NCBI GenBank assembly: GCA_004835665.1
Contig: RBKR01000001.1
Coordinates: 2,046,001-2,110,000 of the forward strand
Direction: 5' to 3'
Length of the DNA: 64,000 bases
DNA from: Phoma sp. XZ068
Taxonomy: Eukaryota > Ascomycota > Dothideomycetes > Pleosporales > Didymellaceae
Under the pieces are notes generated by a model that saw only the letters and a program-made list of their open reading frames with translations, did not search any database and was not told where the DNA came from. Position 1 is the first letter of the stretch. Every line of letters starts with the position of its first letter. Of the stretch, positions 51,439-61,482 are shown one piece after another. Position numbers and translations under genes: made by a program.

Positions 51439-52785
51439 CTATATCCAATCTTTGGGACTCTTCAGTTGTAACCTCTCGCTCTCTCCTTCTGTCTCCTTGG
51501 CCTTGATATTGACGCTGTCCATCTCGAAGCCGGCAATCTTCTTATACACTGTGCCAATAGCTTCCAGCTCTTCTTTCGGTATGACATCATACACGTTGGT
51601 AAACCCGTCTGGTGCCCTCTCCTCAGCCATCTGCAAGACGTGATCTGGCCCATTCGCTCGGTTCGCCATCACAATCTTCGCTGTAGGAGGCAGTCGCTCA
51701 ACTTCATAAGCCTTCAACGCTGCCGCTACGTCCGAAGTTGTGGCCTTAAGATGCTTCGCCAGTGTTTCCGAATCGATAATAGCTTGTGATGCGCCATTTG
51801 ATCCAATAGGATACATAGCATGTGCCGCATCACCCAGCAGCGTCAATCTGCCAAACGACCACTGCTCGACTGGATCGCGGTCTGACATGGGGAACTCGAA
51901 AACCTTGTCCGTCTTGTCGATCAGATCCTTCATTTCCAAACCACCGCACTTCCAGCTCTCAAACGGACCCTCAAAGATGCTCTTGTCAACAGCCTTCGTC
52001 CAGTCCGTCTTCGGTGGTGTGAGATCCTTGTCGTCTTTCCCTCGGATGCGCAATTCTGCAATCCAATTTACAAGACTTTTGCCCTTGTCTGCTGAACGTT
52101 GGGAAATTGGATATGCGATGAATTTCTGATCTGCGTGGCCTGCCCAAACCATACTCGCACCGGTCAGGTAGGGATCGCGCTCTAGACATCCACGCCACAG
52201 CATGCGTCCTGAGAATTTGGGCGGTCCTTCATTGGGATACAAGATGCGTCGCGCCGTCGAGTTGATGCCGTCGGCTGCAATCAAAACATCACCGGAAATG
52301 CTAGACACTTCGACTGGTGCGCTGTCTCGTCGCGAGGAAAATTGCGCTGTGATGCTCTTTTCATTTTGCTCAAAGCCTGTCAACGCATGATTCAGGTGCA
52401 CTGCTTTCTCGCCGAGACGCTCTTTCACGGCGCTGAGGAGCAACATCTGGAATTCTCCTCTGTGGATCGAGAACTGAGGGACTGCGTAGCCGGCGTACTT
52501 GCCACGGTGCTCGCTAAGGATGGAGTCGCCATGGCGGTTGTAGAAGTTGAGTTCGGCTGTCTGGATTCCAGTCTTTTCCAGAGCTTCCAAAAGGCCCAGG
52601 TTTCGGAGAATAAGGACTGCTGATGGCTGCACGTTGATTCCAACACCGAGTGTTGTAAGGGTTGACGCTGCTTCAAAGAGGTTGATGTCGGTAAACCCTG
52701 CTGCGTGCAGAGAGAGTGCTGCTGTGAGGCCACCGATTCCGGCGCCTGCTATGAGGATTTTTGGCTGTGAGCTCAGGTACGGCAT
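51439..52785 (-). CDS. FAD-dependent aromatic monooxygenase (salicylate hydroxylase/PhzS-like)
   Basis: Single exon, 448 residues from the ATG at 52785. Group-A flavoprotein monooxygenases use NADPH and O2 to hydroxylate (or decarboxylate/hydroxylate) aromatic acids. Seen are the N-terminal FAD Rossmann motif GAGIGG (14-19), the central DG motif (DVLIAADGINSTAR) and the second FAD motif GDAAHAMYPIGSNGASQAII near 320. The overall spacing is close to PhzS and salicylate hydroxylases. There is no signal peptide or membrane anchor. The next gene upstream on the same strand encodes an MFS exporter and the gene beyond that a glycerate kinase, hinting at a catabolic or detoxification neighbourhood. 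The substrate is not known. Confidence 0.9.
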   Translation of the reverse strand: MPYLSSQPKILIAGAGIGGLTAALSLHAAGFTDINLFEAASTLTTLGVGINVQPSAVLILRNLGLLEALEKTGIQTAELNFYNRHGDSILSEHRGKYAGYAVPQFSIHRGEFQMLLLSAVKERLGEKAVHLNHALTGFEQNEKSITAQFSSRRDSAPVEVSSISGDVLIAADGINSTARRILYPNEGPPKFSGRMLWRGCLERDPYLTGASMVWAGHADQKFIAYPISQRSADKGKSLVNWIAELRIRGKDDKDLTPPKTDWTKAVDKSIFEGPFESWKCGGLEMKDLIDKTDKVFEFPMSDRDPVEQWSFGRLTLLGDAAHAMYPIGSNGASQAIIDSETLAKHLKATTSDVAAALKAYEVERLPPTAKIVMANRANGPDHVLQMAEERAPDGFTNVYDVIPKEELEAIGTVYKKIAGFEMDSVNIKAKETEGESERLQLKSPKDWI

Positions 52786-53341
52786 CTCGCACAATGTGTG
52801 TTATGAAAGACAAGGCAATTGCAACGAGAAGAAGTTCATAGTGGTGAATCGGCCCTCCTTCCATAGCCTAATTCCGAAGCTCGGAAGAAAAGGGTCCATC
52901 TACTCAAGTACCGAGATTCTTTGCCGCGGCCCAGACCATCATCAGGAGATCGCCATGTGGCCTGCAACAACGCTTGTCGAATCTCATGTTAGCGGATCGA
53001 GCCTTTGTGTACTTCTGGGGATTATTTGGGGCTGTGGATCTTGGAATGCGGGGCAGATGCCTGCGCACTTGATCGACTCCGATATCGGTGAGCTGTTTGA
53101 GCAAATATCTTGCATACAATGTAACGAGGCTGAGAAATTTACCGTCTGAGAGGATGCAAGTAGGTTTTTGAAGAGCAAGGCAAGGCAGTGCCCTTTGTGA
53201 AGGTTCATATCGAGAAGTGGATTTTGCATCTATGACTTGTGTTTCTGGCAGCTGGGCGATATCGTCCACGTCTATCAATGCTATGCGGAAAGTTGAGTAC
53301 GGTCGTAACCCTGTAACCATGTTCCTCACTACGTGCTCCCC
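52786..53341. other. Intergenic, monooxygenase promoter
   Basis: About 560 bases between the monooxygenase start and the MFS stop, both minus strand. No supported gene: the 200-codon plus frame 52547-53149 is largely antisense to the monooxygenase. Confidence 0.45.
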
Positions 53342-55199
53342 CTACGGTAACCCCTTCGTACTCATAGCCCTCAATCTAGGCCCATAGAACCACAACAAAA
53401 CTGGACTTACCAACGCCAATCCCAATGTCATGAACGCCAACAAGCTATTTCCCCACCCTAAACCCAGCGTCTCATACATCTGCACCGCAAACAATGGAAA
53501 GCTGAACCCACACATCGTTCGCATGAACGCGCCCACTGCCGCAGCGGAAGCAGCATACTTCGCCTCGTACGCATCCGTAGTGTATGCCTGGCTACACTGG
53601 AACCCAATAATCATACCAATCGCCACGATCACGCAGCCGATGTTTGGTGCGATCCAATGTGCACCCGCTTGTGCCGTCCAGCCATATATGAACAGCCCAA
53701 TGGGGCAAAGGATGCCAGCGATCAGCATAGGCGGAACGCGAAACTCGGGGAGCCCTTCTTCGAGGTTGTAGTACGTTTTTAGGCGAGCGTAGAGCTGTGA
53801 TGATTAGCTATGGTCCTTGAGCGTGGTGGAGACGAGGGCTTACACCATCCATGAGTGGATGTGAGATCTGCAAACCGATCATAAAGCCGAGACACATAGA
53901 CAGGTAGTTGAGGGAGGCTGGACCGACGTCCATGTCATACACTTCCTCGAAAACGAGTGGGAAGGTTGACAGCATGAGATACATTACACCGTACAGGTAC
54001 GCGCGGTAGATTGAGGGTGCTTGCGTAGCTGGATGTGTAAACATCATAATGAAGGGTAAGATCAGTCGTTTGCGTAGGATCTTGCTGAATCGGTCGCCAG
54101 TCTCGTACTCCGTTCGTACGACGATGTCGTTGCGGATGCCCTTAAGGGCCTTCCTGATGAGCTTTGCTTTCTTCGCCAGTATGGCTGGAGCAAATGTTTC
54201 GCGAAGAAAGAAAAGTGCAGAGATCTGGACGATCACGGTGAAGATCGAGGTTGCCCAGAAGATCCACCGCCAACTCACGGCTTGCGAGATATATGCACCG
54301 CAGATGGGAGCTACGCAAGGACTAATCCAAGTAAGCATACCGTAGATTGCTTGACCTTTTCCACGTTCTTCCTTCCGCCAGGTGTCGGCAAGAACGCCAT
54401 TGCATAACTAGAGTTCAGTGAGCTAGTGCACGATATGACTAGTGGGCAGGAATGGGAAGATAAAAGAACGACTTAACTTACTGCTTGTGGTGCCGCTCCC
54501 CCAAGGCCGCTTAAAAATCGGAAAGCGAGCATCTGTTCCTTTGTCTGAGCAAAGCCACATGCCGTGTTGAACACGAGGTAGATGAGGTTTGCGTACTGCA
54601 GCACAGTGACTCTCCCATATATCTCACTTAAAGGTGCTAGCACGAAAGGCCCTTGAGCATAACCAAGAAGGAAGATCGTCATAACAAGCTGGCGCATGAA
54701 GCCCGCTGGAATGTCGAACTCATTTGCAATGACTGGCAGTGCAGGTGTGACCATGGTAGAAGAAAAGGGGCTGATGAATGTGAACATCGATACTGGCTCA
54801 AGTGTCAGCGGCGTGATTAGCGCCCAATTGAAAATTGATGTGAAGCGCACCAAGCATTGTAACGACCCACTTCCTGGACTGCGGCCAGTTGAGAGGATTT
54901 GCGGGATCATTCGGCCCATCCCATGTAATCTGCAGTACGCGTCAGCTTCGTGTGAAGCCGAATGTAGACCATGTACTTACAATGATGTCTTGTTCCAATT
55001 TCAATGCACTTTGTATAGCATTGCAGCTGGGGTTATATGCTATCTCCTCATCCTCAGACCACTCATAGAATAGACGATCAGTGCTTACAAGCGGCCTATC
55101 ATCGCCTTCAAATGAGAATCTCGGAAGCTCATGTGAGGTACGAGGGCTACCGTCGTCACTGGCTAATCTCTTCTTGTAAAATATCTCTGGAAGACGCAT
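53342..55199 (-). CDS. MFS drug:H+ antiporter (DHA1 family)
   Basis: Five exons: 55199-54981, 54929-54851, 54792-54482, 54407-53844 and 53794-53342, 541 residues. Twelve transmembrane segments follow a ~90-residue hydrophilic N-terminus. DHA1 marks are WDGPNDPANPLNWPQSRKW before TM1, FTFISPFSSTMVTPALPVIA in TM1, GRVTVLQ after TM2, and the antiporter motif-C-like GMLTWISPCVAPICGAYISQ in TM5. The second half has FQCSQAYTTDAYEAKYAASA. Proteins like this (Flr1/Tpo/Aqr-type) export drugs, polyamines or metabolites at the plasma membrane. The frame remains open to further upstream ATGs (for example 55304), so a longer N-terminus is possible. It is divergent from the glycerate kinase gene. Confidence 0.88.
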
Positions 55200-56299
55200 A
55201 CTGAAAGAATGTTGTGAATTACGTAAAACGAATGTACAAGAGAGCATTGATGGAGCGAACGTATCCCCAGGACCAGTACGGAATATGAACGAACACGTTG
55301 TCATAAATGGGATTGTGTTCCACCAAGATTGAAATTTTGTGGCAGTGCTTCGAGAATCATCATCGAAGAGGCTGATCGTACCATCTCCACGAGGCTGGAA
55401 TTGACATGCCGAATTGGTGAGCTAAAGTAAGCCTCCTCTGTCATATTCTGTAGTGCCATACGACAGAAGGTCATACTCATGGCATGTAGCGTCAAGGCAT
55501 TCAGGCTGTGATGAAACAGGAATAGAAACAAGACTGTGTGCTCGCGTGACAAGTAAGGACATACTTGACTTTGCAGCCAATGGGAATGCTCACGGACTTG
55601 CTAGAGTATCGCAATGTAGATCTTCGTTCAAAGCAACAGCCTTCTTTGTAGACGTCACCAGCCTGGCTGTGCTCGGATGCACCGCCAAGCATTGTTTTAA
55701 CGCTGCGCAACTTGGGTTCGCTAGTCGAGCTTGGTGAATGCACGTGATTGGCCTTGATTGGCCAGCCCAGCAACGTCAAGAGACTTGGATCTGCAGGAAG
55801 ATTAAACAAACCAGTGGGTCAAGACTTAATCAGTGGGACAAAGAGGTCTTGTTGGCAAAGTACGGTGGTCCAGAAAGCCTTGGTGAATGACTATGTCTCA
55901 GTATTCGTAAGTCCTGGCTGTGTCGACAACAAACTCTACGTATGGAAGTAAGGCGTTAGTAAATACTAGTTTCAACGTTAGTGGTGCTTTTGGTTTGACA
56001 GCTGGCTGCATCCTAAGGCTGCGAGTGTCGTCCCATGGAGGCGTAATGTGTACCGTCAATGTAGGACCATTCCCGTCAGGCTGTGTAGCCTGAGAGAGTC
56101 CTTGGAAGATGATCGCTGAAGTCGAGAGAGAAAGATTCTGAAAGATATAAGAAGTGTCGTGTGCTCAATTCTGGAAGAGTATCATCAAAGCATCTTAACA
56201 TCAGTCGCTACGTTAACATCTTAAACTCATCCATTCGCTTACCACTTCAATTTGTATTCTTTTATACCTGAACATCCGTACACACTTCGAACACCAGCT
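55200..56299. other. Divergent promoter region, MFS exporter / glycerate kinase
   Basis: About 1.1 kb between divergent starts. It contains a CACGTG E-box with two inverted CCAAT boxes at 55741-55761. Short frames are unsupported. The part next to 55199 may include an extended N-terminus of the transporter. Confidence 0.5.
55741..55761 (-). promoter_or_regulatory. E-box plus two CCAAT boxes in divergent promoter
   Basis: CACGTG at 55741-55746 is directly followed by ATTGG (inverted CCAAT) at 55747-55751, and a second ATTGG lies at 55757-55761. Read on the minus strand, the first 11 bases are CCAATCACGTG, identical to the element at 12274. Suggests HAP-complex plus bHLH control of the transporter, the glycerate kinase or both. 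Inference from motifs. Confidence 0.4.
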
Positions 56300-57734
56300 A
56301 TGCTCACCATGCTCCCTACCAATACTGAGATCGGTACACCTGTTGTTGTGCAAGATAAACTAGCCAGTCGTCCAAAACTACCGAGGCTTCGTACTTTGAA
56401 GACGTTCAATCTGCCGAAACAGCAGGTCGAGGAAGTGTTGCTTTCGGCCTCGACTCTTCTGCCGACACCGACGTCAGAGATACTTGGTGGACATCCGCTC
56501 AGGGTCCTGATTGCTCCTTCCGGTTTCAAGGAAAGCCTTGGCCCAGAGCATGTGGCGAATGCCATTGAGGCAGGTTGCCGAACGGTTCTGGACGACAAAT
56601 CCGTTATCATACGGAAAATTCCCCTGCATGATGGTGGAGAGGGCTTTGCTCGTGCTTTGGTGGCGGCTCAAGGCGGCACGATTATAAATGAGACAGTGAT
56701 TGGCCCCGTTGGGCTACCTGTGCAGTCACACCTGGGTTTCGTTCACAATGATAGCAAAATTGCCGTTCTGGACATGGCGGCAGCTGCGGGACTTCGTCTC
56801 GTCCCAAAACATTCACGAGATCCAACGGTGACCACCACATATGGCGTCGGCCAGTTGATTGAGAAAGCGCTTGACGCCGGATGCACCAAGATCATCATAG
56901 GTTGCGGAGATTCAGGAACTTCTGATGGCGGCGCCGGTATGCTTCAGGCACTTGGCGCTCGTCTCTTAGATGCAGATGGCAGAGAGCTACCTAAGGCAGA
57001 TGGAGGTCGAGCACTGTTGCGCCTGAGTAAGATTTGTTGGTGTAGTCTTCATCCTCGCCTGCGCAAAGATGCCAGTAAGTGAACTTGACATATTTTGTAA
57101 ACCGCATCCTGACATATACACAGCTGAGAAGGTTCAGATCGAAGCTGTATGCAACATCAAAAATGTTCTCTGCGGCTCTAGAGGCGTTGCACGAGTGTAC
57201 GGTCCCCAGAAAGGTGCTACTCCGGAGCAAGTGGACATGCTGGCGGCAGGATTGGATCAATTGGCCCGAGTTGCGCAGGCCACACTCGAGCGAGACATCT
57301 CCAATGCTCCTGGTAGCGGCGCCAGCGGAGGTCTTGGTGCTGGCTTACTACTTCTTGGCGCCAGGCTGCGAGCTCGAAGCGATGCCATCAACGAGTACTT
57401 CGAGTTTGATCGCGTTTTTGAGAATCAGTGGGACTTTGTCATCACCGCTGAAGGAAGCCTAGATTCCCAGTCGACTCAAGGCAAGATGACGACGGAGGTC
57501 GCTCGCAGAGCAAAACGATGCGGAGCGCAAGTTGTTGCCTTAGCTGGAACCATCGGAGAAGGAGCGGACGGATGCTATGGGGCAGGTATCAAAGCCTTCA
57601 CAAGCATCATGAGAGGGCCACTAACGCTGGAGGAAGCAATCCTACAGACTGAAACCCTGGTGAAGGACGGTGCAGAGAAAGTCGTAAGGATGATCATGGT
57701 TGGGCTGGCTCTTGGTAGCAGGGATCGCCACTAA
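56300..57734 (+). CDS. Glycerate kinase (GlxK/GarK type)
   Basis: Two exons, 56300-57074 and 57124-57734, joined by a 49-base GTAAGT..ACACAG intron, give 461 residues. It phosphorylates D-glycerate to 2- or 3-phosphoglycerate, linking glyoxylate, serine or sugar-acid breakdown to glycolysis. Family blocks are IAPSGFKESLGPEHVANAI, IPLHDGGEGFARALV, IIIGCGDSGTSDGGAGMLQALG, IEAVCNIKNVLCGSRGVARV, YGPQKGATPEQV, GASGGLGAGLLL and ITAEGSLDSQSTQGK. The N-terminal ~70 residues precede the catalytic core and are not part of bacterial enzymes. The first ATG of the frame was used. The divergent neighbour is an MFS exporter, followed by an FAD monooxygenase. Confidence 0.92.
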
Positions 57735-58164
57735 TTGCACTGCCCTGACAAGGCCCAAGTCTTGGTAAAACTAATTGGGTGTCGTGCATATGAGACATAA
57801 GGTTCCACTGAGAAGTAGAAAACACATAATATTAAGATCAGCAATTAATGAATCGGATGCAGAAGCTATGGCTTGCGTGATGTTTTAAATATCAAGGTTT
57901 GGAAAGGCTTGGTGGTCTGACGATTTGTCCGAAAGTAGCCTAAAATTACACGCATATGGTGTGAGGAATTCTAGATGTGGCACGCCATTTTAAAAACAAG
58001 GAAAGCGAGTATACGCATCCTATAGTGAGAGATGATTGAAGCTTATGACGGTCTGCGCTCAGCAGCATCGACACAAACACCTGAGTTCAAGGAATAGCCG
58101 CGTCTCTGTTAAACGACCCTGTAGCTTCTCAGCGTTGACACTTTACAATGAGTAACTGCTTTAC
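57735..58164. other. Convergent intergenic gap
   Basis: About 430 AT-rich bases between the glycerate kinase (+) and the coiled-coil gene (-). No feature was seen. Confidence 0.5.
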
Positions 58165-58380
58165 CTATTCAACTTTTTCTTTCGGCAGCTCGCGGTACTG
58201 CTGATCCGAGATCTCTTTTGTTTGGTAAGAGTGGTGTTGCTCTTCGAGTGGTTTGATTTGGGATTGATACTCATTGATGACTTGGCGATACATGATACGA
58301 TCGCGATGGTTCTTCTTTCTGAGTATCTGGAGCTCACTTCGAAGTACACCTTTCTCATGGTGGAGCTTGAATTCAGACAT
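58165..58380 (-). CDS. In-frame coiled-coil continuation after stop codon (71 codons)
   Basis: This frame is the same as the preceding coiled-coil gene and is separated from it only by one TAA. It starts ATG TCT GAA, and the last codons before the stop are ATG TCT, so the junction looks like a nine-base duplication in which one GAA has become TAA. The peptide continues as a charged helix (HHEKGVLRSELQILRKKNHR and on) with the heptad character of the upstream part. It could be read-through product, the lost C-terminus of the upstream protein, or translated only if the stop is a sequencing error. It is not convincing as an independent gene. Confidence 0.4.
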   Translation of the reverse strand: MSEFKLHHEKGVLRSELQILRKKNHRDRIMYRQVINEYQSQIKPLEEQHHSYQTKEISDQQYRELPKEKVE

Positions 58381-59439
58381 TTAAGACATCGCTTGCAGGC
58401 CTAACTTCAGCCGCTCCATCTGCCTTTGCATCTTGAAAATAGTGTCATTGTGATCAACTCTCATGAATCTTGTTTCGGCCTCGTAGTTGAAGTTGCAACG
58501 AGACAATTCTTCGTTCGCTTCGCGTGTGAGCTCAAGTTCGCTTTGCACATGCTCGTTGATTCCACCCATCTGCGCTATACGGTTATTGAGATCATTGACT
58601 GTATCCTTGTAAGCATCTATGTCGCTCTCTATGAGTTTACTTCTCTCAGACGCTGCGATCCCGGCCTTCGTTGCTCGCCGTAGACGAGACCGTTTCCTAT
58701 CATGGTGGCGCAGTGCTCTTGCTTGTGCCGCAAACTTACTTTTCAATGCGTAGAATTCATTGTGGGGAAATTCGATATCGACGTCTACTACCTCATGTTC
58801 TGATTCCATCTGGGTGCCTAATGTCACTGAGTCAGGCGTTGAAAGCGGCTTCGCGCTGGCATTTCCGTAGTCTTCGGTCTTCGGTCTGAACTTGACTTGG
58901 TCGGACATTGAGCGCGTATTGATTCCCTGATGACTATCTCTTCCTTGAATTCGAAGATCTGCTAGTTCAGGCTGTTCTTTGGTAGATTGAAGTATTGAAA
59001 ACCAACAGCCTAGGAAGAAAGCGACTACAATAGTAGTGATGAGCCAGAATGCTATTGAACCTGGACCAAGCAAGGGTTCATTACAAGTATCGTTGTCTTG
59101 TATATAGTGTATAGTAAGAGAGGGCAGAGCTGTGGGATCGACTGGCATCGTTCTGTATACTGTTGTCGTTCGTTCGAGGCTGAAGGGCTTTGTTGGGGTG
59201 ATGTATGAGACTGACTTGGTATAGACAGTCGAGACTTTTGTAATGGTGTTAATAACGGTTGTACTGGAATTGTCTAGCAATTTTGATGTGTCTATGATGC
59301 TCTCTCGAACATTAACAGCATTAGAAGCGTCACTTTGAGGAGTCCATGGAAGGTTTTCTCTCAGAATGATCGGAAATGTGATCGCGGCACCCAAACTAGT
59401 AGAAAAGAAGAGATCGTCATAAAGAAGCTGAAGTAACAT
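58381..59439 (-). CDS. Single-pass membrane protein with C-terminal coiled coil, unknown function
   Basis: Single exon, 352 residues from the ATG at 59439. An N-terminal hydrophobic stretch (LLQLLYDDLFFSTSLGAAIT) may be a signal or anchor. A Ser/Thr-rich, possibly extracytosolic region follows, then a clear transmembrane helix at about 127-150 (SIAFWLITTIVVAFFLGCWF). The cytosolic tail has a basic patch (HHDRKRSRLRRATKAG) and a coiled coil to the end. I do not recognise the family. The TAA at 58381-58383 is followed directly by an in-frame ATG and 71 more coiled-coil codons ending at 58165 (described separately). An additional upstream exon cannot be excluded. Confidence 0.65.
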   Translation of the reverse strand: MLLQLLYDDLFFSTSLGAAITFPIILRENLPWTPQSDASNAVNVRESIIDTSKLLDNSSTTVINTITKVSTVYTKSVSYITPTKPFSLERTTTVYRTMPVDPTALPSLTIHYIQDNDTCNEPLLGPGSIAFWLITTIVVAFFLGCWFSILQSTKEQPELADLRIQGRDSHQGINTRSMSDQVKFRPKTEDYGNASAKPLSTPDSVTLGTQMESEHEVVDVDIEFPHNEFYALKSKFAAQARALRHHDRKRSRLRRATKAGIAASERSKLIESDIDAYKDTVNDLNNRIAQMGGINEHVQSELELTREANEELSRCNFNYEAETRFMRVDHNDTIFKMQRQMERLKLGLQAMS

Positions 59440-60671
59440 GTCTGCCAAAGTGCAAAGTCATTAATATGAGTTGCGATATTTTTTGAACTTAGCTGAGGTT
59501 AGAGAACTGCTGCGTATGCAGGAAATCGTTGCGATCAGATCTGCCTGCGATGCAGGGCACGTTATACAGATGTACAAATGATCAAAGCAGATGATGACAG
59601 TTACATTGAGAATGATAATGAGAAAAGTAGACAAAGGTTGCGACGGAAGGATGGAGGATCACGAGAGGTGAATGGAAAACCAACAATGTCACAAACAGGG
59701 TGCTTGCTTTGTCATAATCGGACGGGCCCCTTCTCGTTGCCATTGATATCAAACTCTACTCATCATGCAATAGGGTACCGTAGAATGATTGGGTTGTTGA
59801 TTGGAGGCACTCCAGAACGTGATACCTTGGCATGAATAGAGGTGTTTGTTCTTAGCTTTACTGAACCCACATCAATCACCCACATCAAGACCAAGCTAGA
59901 GCGCTTTCGAAATAGCGCGACGCAGCCACACCAACATCCGCTGAAAGTTCTTGACAACAACCTTCACCTGGTCATTGACCAGGCGTTTGGTGCAAACCGG
60001 CGCAATCTTTTCCAAGATATGTAGAAGTTTCAGCTCTCCGGTGCGACCTCAGAGCCTTTGACGGATGCAGAAATCACATGCGATTCGAAGCCAGCTCCCT
60101 ACGCGGCAACATCACGTCCGGCATCGCACTCTATTCGATATGCTCATCATATCCACAGCTGAATCCATTCACCGGATCCATTACCGATAGACCATCTGGA
60201 TGCCCATCTCGACTCTGCTAAATGATGCTCGTGAGTTGCCCACAGTCCCAAGAATTTCCTATTCGGGACATTGTACCCGGGCCGTGCAAGCCCAACGCTG
60301 CCCACATTCAAGATTACAGCACAACCAGAGAACTCGAGTCAGAGGTCTCGTACATGTACGAGATATGATGCTTGACATTTCCCCCAGGGCACGGCTCAAG
60401 GCGCGACCGTTTTCTCCACTTCTGAACTGGGTTCCCGGCGGCGCTTGCCACATGGTGAGCTACAAGAGCAGCGCTCCCCACTGTCGCGTGTCACATTCAT
60501 ACTCTCATGACTGCTGCGTTGTTACTCCTTGGGCTAGGCTGTTTGATTTCGGCCTTCTCTGAACTATTCACCCACCATCGCAGGCTCACATCGCCCTTTG
60601 CGCATCGACAATATTTTTAGGCGTTCCAATTTTTTGTCGTCCGGCCATCAAACCCGTGGAAGCCCTCCACC
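59440..60671. other. Divergent intergenic region
   Basis: About 1.2 kb between the coiled-coil gene (-) and the GlcG/HbpS gene (+). Open frames such as 60200-60562 have no domain features. No repeat or RNA gene was recognised. Confidence 0.45.
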
Positions 60672-61376
60672 ATGGAGACATCAGCAAGCGCCGTCGTCTC
60701 CCTCCCCACACTCACACAAGTGGGCGCATCCGTAGCCCTCAAAGCCGCAGACCTGTACGCCACCGAGATTGGCGTGCCGATGAGCATTGCCATCGTAGAC
60801 GCACACACGCACCTACTCGCCTTCACACGAATGGACACTGCGAAACTGTCGTCCATCGAAACCGCAATATCCATGGCCACAACATCGGCGTCGAATCGCC
60901 TCCCTACCTCCGCCCTCTCAGACCATAGCACCGCCTCTATACCACCTACCCCCCTTCTCAACCTCACAAGTCAACGCTTCTGCACTATCCCCGGCGGTCT
61001 CCCCATCTTGTCAACCACTGGCGCTCTCCTTGGCGCAATTGGTTGCTCCACAGGCACAAGTCTGCAAGGCGAAGACGCAGCAGCCGCCGGCCGCGACGCA
61101 GTCGTAGACCTGATCCGGATGGAGGCCGAAGAAGAGGCACTGCGGGTAAATGAGGAACGAGAGAAGGTGCTGCGCATGTGGCGGGACAAAGAAGGCGAAG
61201 TCGAGAGCCTGAAAGACGAGTTGGATTTCGAGCGCGAGATGAGAGGGAGCGGGGGGAAAAGGCGGAAAACGAGCAGTGTAGGGATAGGCTTACCCGATAC
61301 GCCACCAGAGGAGGGTGAGGTGGGAGAGTTTCTGAAGCCGAGTTTTGTAGGCGAGGTGAGGGCTGGAGTGTATTAA
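60672..61376 (+). CDS. GlcG/HbpS-domain protein with charged C-terminal extension
   Basis: Single exon, 234 residues, ATG in a good context (CCACCATGG). The GlcG/HbpS (formerly DUF336) domain occupies about 8-155. Blocks are QVGASVALKAADLYATEIGV, MSIAIVDAHTHLLAFTRMD, SSIETAISMA, PGGLPIL and GALLGAIGCSTGTSLQGEDA. Bacterial members bind haem or accompany glycolate and diol oxidation; the fungal role is unknown. After the domain comes an acidic, probably coiled segment (EEEALRVNEEREKVLRMWRD) and a basic RRKTSS stretch that could be a nuclear signal. The tail is not part of the usual family. Confidence 0.87.
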   Translation: METSASAVVSLPTLTQVGASVALKAADLYATEIGVPMSIAIVDAHTHLLAFTRMDTAKLSSIETAISMATTSASNRLPTSALSDHSTASIPPTPLLNLTSQRFCTIPGGLPILSTTGALLGAIGCSTGTSLQGEDAAAAGRDAVVDLIRMEAEEEALRVNEEREKVLRMWRDKEGEVESLKDELDFEREMRGSGGKRRKTSSVGIGLPDTPPEEGEVGEFLKPSFVGEVRAGVY

Positions 61377-61482
61377 GCACGGGTTCTGGAGTCTGGCGTT
61401 GGATGGAAAATCATAATCATGATCGTGTTGCTAGCGTGGGTATGTATCTGTATAGCAGGCGTTACGACACGATAATTAACGA

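Noticed and set aside
60200..60562. 120-codon plus-strand frame before the GlcG/HbpS gene
   Set aside because: Composition of random GC-balanced sequence, no motif, overlapped by another antisense frame.
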